Shown here one piece after another: positions 35,648-42,857 of a stretch of DNA of 64,000 nucleotides. The notes under the pieces were generated by a model. That model did no database searches, was not told the origin of the DNA, and saw only the letters and a list, made by a program, of their open reading frames with translations. The stretch is from an uncultured Prevotella sp. (GTDB lineage Bacteria > Bacteroidota > Bacteroidia > Bacteroidales > Bacteroidaceae), in NCBI GenBank assembly GCA_900315955.1, contig ONBC01000028.1:28534-92533 (forward strand), written 5' to 3'. Within the stretch, counting starts at the first letter, position 1; every line of letters starts with the position of its first letter. The translations under genes and the position numbers were made by a program.

Positions 35648-36974
35648 CGCTCTTCTTCGGTTTATTGATGATGACTTTCACACGACTGATGCGCCGCTCC
35701 TCCACCGCCATCACCTCGAAAGTGTACTGCTTATACGAGATCCGCTCATGAAGATTGAGGAAGTCGCCCTTCAGCTCCAAGAGCAGTCCGGCCAGCGAGT
35801 CGGCATCGCCCTCAACATCGTCAAACTCATCATCATCGATACCGAGAATCTTGCAGAAGTCGCTCAGAAGCGTCTTGCCCTCGAAGATATAAGTATTGCT
35901 GTTGACACGCGTATAGCTCTTTTCTTCCTCGTCATACTCATCATTGATCTCACCGACGATCTCCTCCATGATATCCTCCAGCGTGACAAGTCCACTCGTG
36001 CCACCGTACTCATCCACGACGATAGCGATATGCACTTTGTTCTCCTGGAACTCGCGCAGCAGATCATCAATCTTCTTCGTCTCCGGAACAAAATAGGGCG
36101 GACGGATGAGGCTCTGCCAACGGAAGTTGTCCGGCTTGCCGAGATAAGGCAGCAGATCCTTGATATACAGCACGCCGCGGATGTTATCCTCATTGTCCTG
36201 ATAGACCGGGATGCGGCTGTAGTTGTTGTCCACGATGAAGCGGAGCACCTCGGGGTAGGTGGACCGGATGTCAATGTCACCGATGTCCTGACGCGGGGTC
36301 ATGATCTCCTTTGCCGTCTCGTCACCGAAGCGTATGATGCCCTGAAGCATGCTCTGCTCGTCCTTGATATCCTCTTTGTCCGTCAGTTCGAGGGCCTGTT
36401 CCAGATCATCAACGCTCAGCTGATGGTTCTCCTTGGGCACCGCTTTCTCAGCGATGACCCCACTCTTGATGAGCAATGTCTCCAACGGCCAGAAGAGCTT
36501 GCGCAGGAAAAGAATGCCTCCCACCGCCCGCCGGCAGAACTTCAACGGCGCTGAGCGACTGTAGACCTTCGGCATGATCTCACCGAAGAGAAGCAAAAGG
36601 AATGTCAGCAGAACGGTAATGACGAGAAACTCCAGCCACTTCACTTTGAACACCACTATAGAGCCAAAGATATAGTTGCAGAGCATGATGATCGTCACGT
36701 TGACCAGATTGTTGGTGATGAGAATGGTGGCGAGCGTCCGCTCCGAATCGTCACGCAGCATGCCGATGGCTTTGTCGCGCGAACTCTTCTCCGGGTCGAG
36801 ATCATCGAGATCCTGCGGCGAGAGACTGAAGAAAGCTATCTCCGAGCCGCTCGCGAAGCCGGACAATACAAGAAGGACAGCCGTCAGCACGACAGCTGTC
36901 AACACGCCGGGAGTGACTGGCTGAAAGTCGACCAGATCACTGAGATGACTGAATACTGATAACTCCAATTCCAA
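35619..36974 (-). CDS. gldE: Gliding-motility-associated GldE (CNNM/CorC-type, DUF21-CBS-CorC_HlyC), TTG start
   Basis: 451 residues: N-terminal DUF21 membrane domain (VLTAVVLTAVLLVLSGFASGS, VVFKVKWLEFLVITVLLTF), CBS pair (EIMTPRQDIGDI, NNYSRIPVYQDNEDNIRGVL, VDEYGGTSGLVTLEDIMEEI) and a C-terminal transporter-associated domain. GldE helps GldD-type functions in gliding and type IX secretion; the fold is related to Mg/Co efflux proteins. The start must be TTG at 36974: a TAG stop immediately precedes it in frame, a GAGGA ribosome site lies 5 bases before it, and the next Met is far inside. It lies 9 bases after ssb. Confidence 0.9.
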   Translation of the reverse strand: MELELSVFSHLSDLVDFQPVTPGVLTAVVLTAVLLVLSGFASGSEIAFFSLSPQDLDDLDPEKSSRDKAIGMLRDDSERTLATILITNNLVNVTIIMLCNYIFGSIVVFKVKWLEFLVITVLLTFLLLLFGEIMPKVYSRSAPLKFCRRAVGGILFLRKLFWPLETLLIKSGVIAEKAVPKENHQLSVDDLEQALELTDKEDIKDEQSMLQGIIRFGDETAKEIMTPRQDIGDIDIRSTYPEVLRFIVDNNYSRIPVYQDNEDNIRGVLYIKDLLPYLGKPDNFRWQSLIRPPYFVPETKKIDDLLREFQENKVHIAIVVDEYGGTSGLVTLEDIMEEIVGEINDEYDEEEKSYTRVNSNTYIFEGKTLLSDFCKILGIDDDEFDDVEGDADSLAGLLLELKGDFLNLHERISYKQYTFEVMAVEERRISRVKVIINKPKKSDAADQKAEA

Positions 36975-36983
36975 CTAATCCTC

Positions 36984-37328
36984 TTATTTTGCTTGATTGG
37001 GTCTTGGGGAGAGCAACTCCATGTTGTCAACCAATATCTCGGTAACATAATGCCGCTTGCCAAGCTTGTCATCATACGTATTGTAGCGCAGCCTCCCCTC
37101 GACATAGAGCTTGTCGCCCTTGTGAACATACTGCTCCACAATCTTGGCAAGCTGACGGTAGAACAAGAGATTATGCCAATCGGTATGATCCGCCACTCTC
37201 GTTCCGTCCTTGGCCGTGTAGCCGCGCTCCGTAGTGGCAAGCGTGACCTTGGCCACCGCCTGGTCTGCATCATAATAATGGACATCAGGATCTTTCCCGA
37301 CGTTACCGATAAGCATCACCTTATTCAT
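36984..37328 (-). CDS. ssb: Single-stranded DNA-binding protein
   Basis: 114 residues, an OB-fold SSB with short C-terminus. It starts MNKVMLIGNVGKDPDVHYYD, and DWHNLLFYRQLAKIVEQYVH plus GDKLYVEGRLRYNTYDDKLG match the core. It ends SPRPNQAK and lacks the acidic DDDIPF tip of housekeeping SSBs, as in the short SSB that neighbours gldE in many Bacteroidota. It binds ssDNA during replication or repair. It sits 24 bases after the conserved hypothetical gene and just before gldE. Confidence 0.93.
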   Translation of the reverse strand: MNKVMLIGNVGKDPDVHYYDADQAVAKVTLATTERGYTAKDGTRVADHTDWHNLLFYRQLAKIVEQYVHKGDKLYVEGRLRYNTYDDKLGKRHYVTEILVDNMELLSPRPNQAK

Positions 37329-37352
37329 AGCATCAACTTCTTAACTGTTTCC

Positions 37353-37907
37353 TTAAGCCTGCTGCTGAGCCGCCTCTTTCCACCGGCCAAGATAGGAGAA
37401 GCGGAACTTCTTTCCCTTGGCTGAAGGGAACTGGCTGCGGTTGTCCACCCGTGTGCGCAGATAATCTACGATCCGGTTGTAGCAGTCCATTCCAGACAAA
37501 GCCTTGCAACGGGCCACAAAGGTAGTGTCACGATATTCGTGTTTCCCGGTCGAAGGAACCAGCACGACACGCTTGAAATCGATCTCTCCCTCATACCAGC
37601 CGTCACGACGCATGCTGAGCCGGGCTATAGGATTATCGGCAGCGGCTCCCTTGGCTGAAGGTCGCATGGCCTTCTTTTCCTTGAAATCGCGCATGGTGGC
37701 AGCGGTCGTCTTGATGATGATGAAATAGACATGGGCACGCACCTTATAGCGCTTCGGAAACATCACATTGCTCGCCGCATACTCGCGAATGTCAGCTTCC
37801 ATATTACGCGTGACCGTTATTTCACCTAAGGAGCGCAAAAACTGCAAAGCCTCTTCTACATTGTGTACAAGAGTCTCATTGTCGAAATATCTGATATATA
37901 AATTCAT
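37353..37907 (-). CDS. Conserved hypothetical protein downstream of a tRNA operon
   Basis: 184 residues from the ATG at 37907; longer starts run into the tRNA-Gly gene and were rejected. Basic and soluble, with no signal peptide or membrane helix. Visible features are ADIREYAASNVMFPKRYKVR, a Lys/Arg-rich middle and MDCYNRIVDYLRTRVDNRSQ. I do not recognise a named family. Many Bacteroidota have mutY before ssb-gldE, so this gene occupies an unusual position. Only 41 bases separate it from the tRNA-Gly gene and no promoter box is seen there, so it may be expressed by read-through from the tRNA promoter. Confidence 0.7.
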   Translation of the reverse strand: MNLYIRYFDNETLVHNVEEALQFLRSLGEITVTRNMEADIREYAASNVMFPKRYKVRAHVYFIIIKTTAATMRDFKEKKAMRPSAKGAAADNPIARLSMRRDGWYEGEIDFKRVVLVPSTGKHEYRDTTFVARCKALSGMDCYNRIVDYLRTRVDNRSQFPSAKGKKFRFSYLGRWKEAAQQQA

Positions 37908-37948
37908 GAAAAAATAGGTTTCATCTTTTTTTGAGGGAAACAAAAAAG

Positions 37949-38021
37949 AGCGGCAAACGGGACTCGGACCCGCGACCTCGACCTTGGCAAGGTCGCGCTC
38001 TACCAACTGAGCTATTGCCGC
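37949..38021 (-). tRNA. tRNA-Gly (GCC)
   Basis: 73 nt. Acceptor GCGGCAA/TTGCCGC, D arm TAGCTCAGTTGGTAGAGC, anticodon loop CTTGCCAAG (GCC), T loop GGTTCGAGTCC. Identical to the copy at 38279-38351. No encoded CCA. Confidence 0.95.
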
Positions 38022-38047
38022 AACAAATATAACTAAACTAAAACAAG

Positions 38048-38132
38048 TGAAGAGGAGGAGACTCGAACTCCCACGACAATAATAGTCACTACCCCCTCAA
38101 AGTAGCGCGTCTACCAATTCCGCCACCCCTCC
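38048..38132 (-). tRNA. tRNA-Leu (GAG)
   Basis: 85 nt, class II with a long variable arm. Acceptor GGAGGGG pairs with CCTCTTC (G-T pairs included). Anticodon loop TTGAGGG gives GAG. D arm TGGCGGAATTGGTAGACGCG is typical of Leu. Confidence 0.92.
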
Positions 38133-38155
38133 AAATGTCTGTTATATAAATCTTG

Positions 38156-38237
38156 TGCCCAGAACAGGACTCGAACCTGCACGTCGTGAAACACACGCAC
38201 CTGAAACGTGCGCGTCTACCAATTCCGCCACCTGGGC
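38156..38237 (-). tRNA. tRNA-Leu (CAG)
   Basis: 82 nt, class II. Acceptor GCCCAGG/TCTGGGC, anticodon loop TTCAGGT (CAG), T loop GGTTCGAGTCC, discriminator A. Confidence 0.93.
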
Positions 38238-38278
38238 TTAAAAGACTTCCTTCAAACAAAGGATTGTTCAAAAAGATG

Positions 38279-38351
38279 AGCGGCAAACGGGACTCGGACC
38301 CGCGACCTCGACCTTGGCAAGGTCGCGCTCTACCAACTGAGCTATTGCCGC
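38279..38351 (-). tRNA. tRNA-Gly (GCC), second copy and first of the operon
   Basis: 73 nt, identical to 37949-38021. It is the promoter-proximal tRNA; the order on the transcript is Gly, Leu(CAG), Leu(GAG), Gly. Confidence 0.95.
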
Positions 38352-38369
38352 ATTTTCTAAATGCGAGTG

Positions 38370-38400
38370 CAAAGGTACTGCTTTTTTCCGGACCTGCAAA
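38370..38400 (-). promoter_or_regulatory. Promoter of the tRNA operon
   Basis: The minus strand reads TTTG (38400-38397), 19 bases, then TACCTTTG (38377-38370), a full consensus promoter 18 bases before the first tRNA. Confidence 0.75.
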
Positions 38401-38460
38401 CTTTCTGACGCTTTTTTTTCAAAAAAAATGCATTTTTCTTTCTACACCTTATTATATATA

Positions 38461-38495
38461 GGCCACTCTCCATGTGAAAAGGATGAAGAGTGGCC
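38461..38495 (-). terminator. Hairpin terminator after the DUF4301 gene
   Basis: GGCCACTCT and AGAGTGGCC form a perfect 9-bp stem with a 17-base loop, 40 bases past the stop at 38536. The minus strand continues with TATATATAATAAGG rather than a pure T-tract. It separates this gene from the tRNA promoter. Confidence 0.6.
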
Positions 38496-38535
38496 CTTCT
38501 CCTTCTATAAAAAGAGGAAAAGATGGGAAAGAATC

Positions 38536-40053
38536 TTATTGGTGCGCGTCTCTGAGCAAATCGTTGACGGTCTTGACGGGATTGAAGGTTGACAGCGGCA
38601 CCTCCACGAACACTGTGTTCCAGTCGCTCATGGCTCCGTTCCACAGTCCGGGGAGCTCCAGCGCCTTCAGTGCCTTTCCGTTCTTCGACTTGCTGCTGAT
38701 GAAGCCTGTATTGTGGTCAACATACTTCGGCAGGTCGAACTTCTCGCCCCGATAGTTCTTCGTAGCGCACACCAGATCGACGGGATTGAAATGGGTGCCA
38801 CCGGTGAACATCTTCACGTATTCCTCATTGCTCTTGTCGATCTGCGAGCTCTCGAGGATCTGCGGGCTCACGGTGCCGTCCTGATTGTAAGCGAGGAACG
38901 GGCCGCCGCCGGGCTCTCCCACGTTGCGCACCACACCGCAGACGCGAAGCGGGCGGTTGAGCTTCTGGCGGAGGTAAGGCACGAGGTCGCCGTCCTCAAG
39001 GTCCTTGATGTCTGCCTTGCGCGTCGAGAGCACATGCTGCACGAAGCGGATGATCTCCTCTATCTTCTCATGGTTGTAAAGGCCGGAGTCGAGCAGACGG
39101 AGATACTCGAAAATCTTCTCCTGCACATCCACCAGCACCCCGCCGATGACCTGCTTCCAGCGCACGGTGTCCTCCTTCAGACGGTCAGGCACCACATTGT
39201 CGATATTCTTGATAAACACCACGTCGGCATCGATATCGTTCAGGTTCTCTATCAGAGCGCCGTGGCCGCCCGGACGGAAGAGCAGCGTGCCGTCCTCGTT
39301 GCGGAACGGCGTGTTGTCGGGGTTGGCAGCGATGGTATCCGTCGAGGGTTTCTGCTCGGAGAAGGAGATGTCATATTTGACGTTGAACTTCTGCTCATAC
39401 TGCGCCTTCTTCTCCGCCACTTTCTCCTCAAAGAGCTTCAGATGATCGTGCGAGACGGTATAGTGGATATGGGCCTCACCGTTGGAACTGGCATAGAGGG
39501 CTGCCTCCACGAGATGTTCCTCCATGGGCGTGCGCACGCCGTCGGCATAGTGGTGGAAGAGCAGCAGACCCTTCGGCAGCTGGCCATAGTTGAGCCCTTC
39601 TTTGTTGAGCAAGTTAGCTACGACAGCTTTATAATCGCCCGCTGCCACGAGTGCGGGGATATCCTTGCCGTTGTTCTCCTTGCACTTGGCGTTGAGGGCA
39701 TCATAGAACGCGAACTTTCCGATATGATTGAAGAACTCTTTCTCGAAATCGGTCTCAGGCTCCTCGTAGCCGGCATTGAGGAACGCGAACATGTTCTTGA
39801 ACATTCGGCTGGCCGCGCCCGACGCGGGCACAAACTTCACGATCTTGTGGCCGGCATCCTTATAAGCCTGCCACCTGGCGATGGCTTTCTCCTGACCTTC
39901 GGCATCCTCCACGGTGATGCCCTTGCCCACGGCTGCCGCGCCTTCGAGCTTCAGAAACGGGAAGCCCTGGGCGATCTCTGCGAGCTGATGTTCCACCTGG
40001 GCAACGGTCATGCCGCGACCCTCAATCTGTTGTTTGTCTTGTTGAGTTAGCAT
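38536..40053 (-). CDS. DUF4301 family protein
   Basis: 505 residues, normal for this Bacteroidota family of unknown function. Recognisable segments are KFVPASGAASRMFKNMFAFL, GLLLFHHYADGVRTPMEEHL, LLFRPGGHGALIENLNDIDA and VRNVGEPGGGPFLAYNQDG. The GASGAASRM-like loop and the GGHGALI stretch resemble nucleotidyltransferase-type sugar-phosphate enzymes, a fold-level impression only. No signal or membrane segment, so probably cytoplasmic. It has its own promoter (TAGATTTG) and terminator. Confidence 0.88.
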   Translation of the reverse strand: MLTQQDKQQIEGRGMTVAQVEHQLAEIAQGFPFLKLEGAAAVGKGITVEDAEGQEKAIARWQAYKDAGHKIVKFVPASGAASRMFKNMFAFLNAGYEEPETDFEKEFFNHIGKFAFYDALNAKCKENNGKDIPALVAAGDYKAVVANLLNKEGLNYGQLPKGLLLFHHYADGVRTPMEEHLVEAALYASSNGEAHIHYTVSHDHLKLFEEKVAEKKAQYEQKFNVKYDISFSEQKPSTDTIAANPDNTPFRNEDGTLLFRPGGHGALIENLNDIDADVVFIKNIDNVVPDRLKEDTVRWKQVIGGVLVDVQEKIFEYLRLLDSGLYNHEKIEEIIRFVQHVLSTRKADIKDLEDGDLVPYLRQKLNRPLRVCGVVRNVGEPGGGPFLAYNQDGTVSPQILESSQIDKSNEEYVKMFTGGTHFNPVDLVCATKNYRGEKFDLPKYVDHNTGFISSKSKNGKALKALELPGLWNGAMSDWNTVFVEVPLSTFNPVKTVNDLLRDAHQ

Positions 40054-40079
40054 GTTATGATGGTTTTAGAATTATACTG

Positions 40080-40111
40080 CAAATCTACAACTTTTTTCTG
40101 ACATAAGCAAC
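40080..40111 (-). promoter_or_regulatory. Promoter of the DUF4301 gene
   Basis: Minus strand GTTG (40111-40108), 20 bases, TAGATTTG (40087-40080). Good -7 box, -33 with one mismatch, 27 bases from the ATG. Confidence 0.5.
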
Positions 40112-40134
40112 TTTTTGTGCCATTTTTTCTCCGT

Positions 40135-40185
40135 ATGTCAGAACCGGCCTTATGCGACGGTGCGACGGTGCGACAGTGCGACGCG
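40135..40185 (+). repeat. Flank-plus-octamer repeat, copy A
   Basis: The flank ATGTCAGAACCGGCCTTATG at 40135-40154 is joined to tandem 8-mers GCGACGGT, GCGACGGT, GCGACAGT, GCGACGCG (40154-40185). Identical to copy B (42009-42059) for about 49 bases. Confidence 0.85.
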
Positions 40186-40357
40186 TGTGGCGAAAGGGCC
40201 GCACCCTGCAAATGGACGATACAGTACACGAAACAACGGACCCAGCCCTTGCGTCACAGCAAGAGTTGTATTAGTTTTGCGAAGGGAGTCGGTAAAATAC
40301 CGATACCTTTTGATGTAACAAGAATCCCTCTTCCACTGGATAGAGTATGCGGGCAAA

Positions 40358-40379
40358 GGGGTGAACGAATCGTTACCCC
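40358..40379. repeat. Palindrome 1
   Basis: GGGGTGAACGA, A, TCGTTACCCC: near-perfect 10-11 bp arms. The flanking AAA and TTT extend it. Same core AACGAATCGTT as palindrome 4. Confidence 0.7.
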
Positions 40380-40394
40380 CTTTGTGGCTTCAAT

Positions 40395-40418
40395 ATGGGG
40401 TAACGAAACGGTACCCCA
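40395..40418. repeat. Palindrome 2
   Basis: ATGGGGTA and TACCCCAT arms (8 bp perfect) around ACGAAACG, related to palindrome 1 (GGGGTAACGA). Confidence 0.7.
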
Positions 40419-40430
40419 TCTGACAACGGC

Positions 40431-40460
40431 AGGGGGTGCCCTATTAATAGTACACCCCCT
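40431..40460. repeat. Palindrome 3
   Basis: AGGGGGTG and CACCCCCT arms enclose the perfect palindrome CTATTAATAG. Confidence 0.7.
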
Positions 40461-40719
40461 TGAAACCGAGTCTGCAGACTTTATTAGGGGCAGTGGTGCG
40501 AAATTAGAACCATTACCCTAAATCGGGGTGCTGGTTCGGGATAGAGTACACGCTTAATGCCGACATCATTAAAGGGGTCACTAAAATGATGACACCATGA
40601 GAAGCAGGAAACGGCCTTTACCAGTTCTTTGTGATGATCTGCCTGAACGGAGCAGCGTCAGACCGTGCGGCATACAAGACGGACATATCGGGGTGTCTTG
40701 GTTTTTTCACAAAAAAAAT

Positions 40720-40738
40720 GGTGAACGAATCGTTCTCC
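40720..40738. repeat. Palindrome 4
   Basis: GGTGAACGAATCGTTCTCC, sharing GGTGAACGAATCGTT with palindrome 1 about 360 bases away. Confidence 0.7.
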
Positions 40739-41416
40739 GTCTTGTCTTCTCTCAATAATGGAACGTATTCGAGTATGAGCATCTCCAAAACAGCCAAGCC
40801 GACAGTTTTGGGCAGTATGCAACCAAGGGAGCCCTAAAACAGGGCAACCCCTTGTTGTCGCACGTCGGTGAGGATGATCAGCTGAGACGGTGACCATGCT
40901 ACTGTATCGCTTCCAAGGCTTCCTTTGCTTACCGCATGTAACCAAGTAATCGTAGTGACCACATTCCCATTTCGGGAATCCGATGTTTCATGCAAGGCTC
41001 AAAAAATGGCCTTTTCTGAACTTCTTGCTATCAAATAGCTATCAAGTAAGCAAATTACCAATGTTTCATTACTTTATAACTCATTGATACATAGAGATTT
41101 TGCAAATACAATGCTAATTTTGCTCAGAAAAGAATACGACTGATTAAACATGGGTGAGGCATTGACGACGTAAGGAAATACCCGGAGCGTTTCAACCGTC
41201 TCCGCCCAATGGCTCCGCTGCCATCTGAGGCTCCTCCTCTGCTGGCTCGTATCGCTTCGAATGGTCATCGAGAAATATGCGGTTGAGGGTGAAGGCAAGA
41301 CTTCTGAGCGTCTGATCACGATGTGAGAGTTTGAGCTGGCACTGCTAAAAAAGTTAACCGAGCCTGGAGACTCCTGGAAGATGTTAACATAGCATTTACA
41401 TGTGAATTAAAAAATA

Positions 41417-41424
41417 TATCTTTG
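41417..41424 (+). promoter_or_regulatory. -7 box almost touching a start codon
   Basis: TATCTTTG ends 4 bases before the ATG at 41429, implying a leaderless or near-leaderless message. Confidence 0.45.
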
Positions 41425-41428
41425 TACC

Positions 41429-41653
41429 ATGAAAGAAAAAATATTAAAATTACTTGATGACGACCATGCCCTATGTCGCTTTACTGAGCTTTTGTTACAG
41501 CAAATAGATAATGACGACGAGCCTTGGGAAGACAAAGGGCGGCAAATACTTCTTACGGCATTGAGCGATGAAAAAGCCGATGACCTTTTCATAGCTCTTT
41601 GTGGGTATAGCTTAAAATCTCTTTTAGGCTTCTTGCACCTCGCCTATGCGTGA
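41429..41653 (+). CDS. Small acidic hypothetical protein
   Basis: 74 residues, starting MKEKILKLLDDDHALCRFTE and rich in Asp/Glu and Leu (LLQQIDNDDEPWEDKGRQIL, LSDEKADDLFIALCGYS). Likely a soluble helical protein; family not recognised. Coding character is better than that of the other short frames in this island and it has a -7 box. The last 10 codons overlap a minus-strand small frame, so the C-terminus may have been altered by a rearrangement. Confidence 0.5.
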   Translation: MKEKILKLLDDDHALCRFTELLLQQIDNDDEPWEDKGRQILLTALSDEKADDLFIALCGYSLKSLLGFLHLAYA

Positions 41654-41731
41654 TTTCTCTGCTGATGGTTTCAGAGAAGCCTGCTGCATAAGAGAGTATA
41701 TGATGTGGTCTGTTGTCTTTTCTGTGAGCAT
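41624..41731 (-). CDS. Very small hypothetical peptide, convergent with the preceding gene
   Basis: 35 residues from the ATG at 41731 (begins MLTEKTTDHIIYSLMQQASL). The minus strand has TATATTTG about 23 bases upstream. Its 3' end overlaps the plus-strand 74-residue frame by 30 bases. This could be a real short gene, a truncated remnant or chance. Confidence 0.3.
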   Translation of the reverse strand: MLTEKTTDHIIYSLMQQASLKPSAEKSRIGEVQEA

Positions 41732-41814
41732 AGAGTATATTTCTTTCGACTTGCAAATATACAACCTTTTTCCGAACTCACCAACTCCCCACCGTTTTTC
41801 TTTCACTCCCTCAT

Positions 41815-41846
41815 CCGTCGCACCGTCGCACCGTCGCACCGTCGCA
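41815..41846 (-). repeat. Octamer array, copy E (flank diverged)
   Basis: Four exact CCGTCGCA units (minus strand TGCGACGG), followed at 41861 by ATGTCGGG, a fragment of the usual flank. Confidence 0.7.
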
Positions 41847-42008
41847 TTTATAGCTATCGCATGTCGGGAAAATCAATATTGTAAAATAAGAAGAAGATTA
41901 TACAGACAATATAAAATACTAATTATTAATATATTATTAATATTATAATATATAATAATATAATATATTTTTACTCTATAGTCTTATTTTCTGCCATTTC
42001 CGCGCCGC

Positions 42009-42059
42009 ATGTCAGAACCGGCCTTATGCGACGGTGCGACGGTGCGACAGTGCGACGCA
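42009..42059 (+). repeat. Flank-plus-octamer repeat, copy B
   Basis: Flank ATGTCAGAACCGGCCTTATG (42009-42028) plus GCGACGGT x2, GCGACAGT, GCGACGCA. The ~50 bases upstream (TTTTTACTCTATAGTCTTAT, TCTGCCATTTCC) match the sequence upstream of copy D. Confidence 0.85.
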
Positions 42060-42108
42060 CGTGGGATCTTTTCCTCTCATACGCCACTTACCGCCACTCG
42101 CACGCCAC

Positions 42109-42167
42109 ACCGTAACAGCGTAACACCGTAACACCGTAACAGCGTAACATAAGGCCGGTTCTGACAT
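42109..42167 (-). repeat. Flank-plus-octamer repeat, copy C (inverted)
   Basis: On the plus strand: ACCGTAAC, AGCGTAAC, ACCGTAAC, ACCGTAAC, AGCGTAAC, then CATAAGGCCGGTTCTGACAT (42148-42167), the exact complement of the A/B flank. The units are the GTTACGGT type, not GCGACGGT. Confidence 0.85.
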
Positions 42168-42313
42168 GCGCAAAACGCAAAATGTAAATATAAAGTATAA
42201 AGATTATATATAGTATAACTTATTAATATATAATACATTATATAATGTAATAATATACAATAGTATAATATATTTTTACTTTATAGTCTCATTTTCTGCC
42301 ATTTTCCCGCTGC

Positions 42314-42364
42314 ATGTCGGAATCGACCTTATGTTACGCTGTTACGGTGTTACGGTGTTACGCA
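42314..42364 (+). repeat. Flank-plus-octamer repeat, copy D
   Basis: Diverged flank ATGTCGGAATCGACCTTATG (42314-42333) followed by GTTACGCT, GTTACGGT, GTTACGGT, GTTACGCA. Confidence 0.85.
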
Positions 42365-42428
42365 AGGGAGCCCTCCCGCCCTAGCTGAATGAGAAAAATG
42401 TTTCACAGTGATTTGCGATTCAACCGCA

Positions 42429-42463
42429 ATCGCGGGGCGATTACAGTGCAATCGCCCCGCGAT
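42429..42463. repeat. Perfect 14-bp inverted repeat
   Basis: ATCGCGGGGCGATT, 7 bases, AATCGCCCCGCGAT. Very stable GC-rich hairpin. Further GCGATT and AATCGC words flank it. No T-tract and no adjacent gene end. Confidence 0.8.
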
Positions 42464-42483
42464 CCCATGTCAATCGCCGACAG

Positions 42484-42646
42484 TGATGTTTCACGCAGTG
42501 TGCGTACTGATTCTTTACCTCGCTTGAAGCCGTCCATGAACACGACTACAACAGGCTATATATCAGTCAACTATGCGAAAGTTGCAAAAAAGCCGGGGGC
42601 TCTTCCCCCAAACCCTTGGAGGTTTTGATCTATTTTCGTAACTTTG
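42484..42646 (+). repeat. Dispersed promoter-bearing element, copy 1
   Basis: Three blocks in order: TGATGTTTCACGCAGTGT at 42484, CAACTATGCGAAAGTTGC at 42568, TTTCGTAACTTTG at 42634-42646. The same blocks occur in the same order on the minus strand at 63737-63587 (first spacing 84 versus 83 bases, second 66 versus 55). The last block contains an exact -7 box (TAACTTTG). Confidence 0.65.
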
Positions 42647-42822
42647 TAGCTGTAAACCCATGGACAAGCGCTTAAACCATCCCAAACATCCGCGATCCCA
42701 ATGCCAGGAAATCTGAGAAGACAGAAGCTAAACCGAAGCCGCAACCCTGCAAGGCAAAGCCAAATTCCCCCACATCCTGCAAAATCTTTCGCGATACATT
42801 ATTCATTCGTCTTATTTCTTTG

Positions 42823-42830
42823 TAACTTTG
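42823..42830 (+). promoter_or_regulatory. -7 box for fcl
   Basis: TAACTTTG, 27 bases upstream of the ATG at 42858. Confidence 0.55.
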
Positions 42831-42857
42831 CAATCAATAAAAAAATCAACATAAAAG

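Larger units (their letters stand above)
40186..41428. other. Noncoding stretch with palindromes, no supported gene
   Basis: Short open frames on both strands lack coding character and promoters. It holds four palindromes between 40358 and 40738. A segment at about 41090-41340 reads on the minus strand like a conserved peptide (RSLRWQRSHWAETVETLRVF) and may be a decayed mobile-element or dispersed-repeat fragment, but this cannot be shown from the window alone. Confidence 0.5.
41732..42857. other. Repeat-rich noncoding stretch before fcl
   Basis: Apart from the listed repeats, it contains two very A+T-rich blocks (about 41880-41970 and 42180-42275, mostly AATATAATATATT runs). Each leads into the same ~100-bp unit ending in the octamer repeats of copies B and D. 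No supported gene. An 18-codon frame at 42659 follows the promoter in the dispersed element but has no other support. Confidence 0.55.

Noticed and set aside
38089-38286. Minus-strand 65-residue frame
   Set aside because: It lies across the tRNA-Leu genes and their spacer.
40117-40521. Plus-strand 134-residue frame in the repeat island
   Set aside because: Composition follows the octamer repeats and palindromes (frame-shifted repeats of CDGATVRQ type), with no promoter or family resemblance.
41074-41319. Minus-strand frame resembling a transposase or mobile-element fragment
   Set aside because: The peptide looks familiar as a repeated Prevotella-type sequence, but no catalytic motif or terminal repeats can be shown, so it is mentioned only in the description of the gap.
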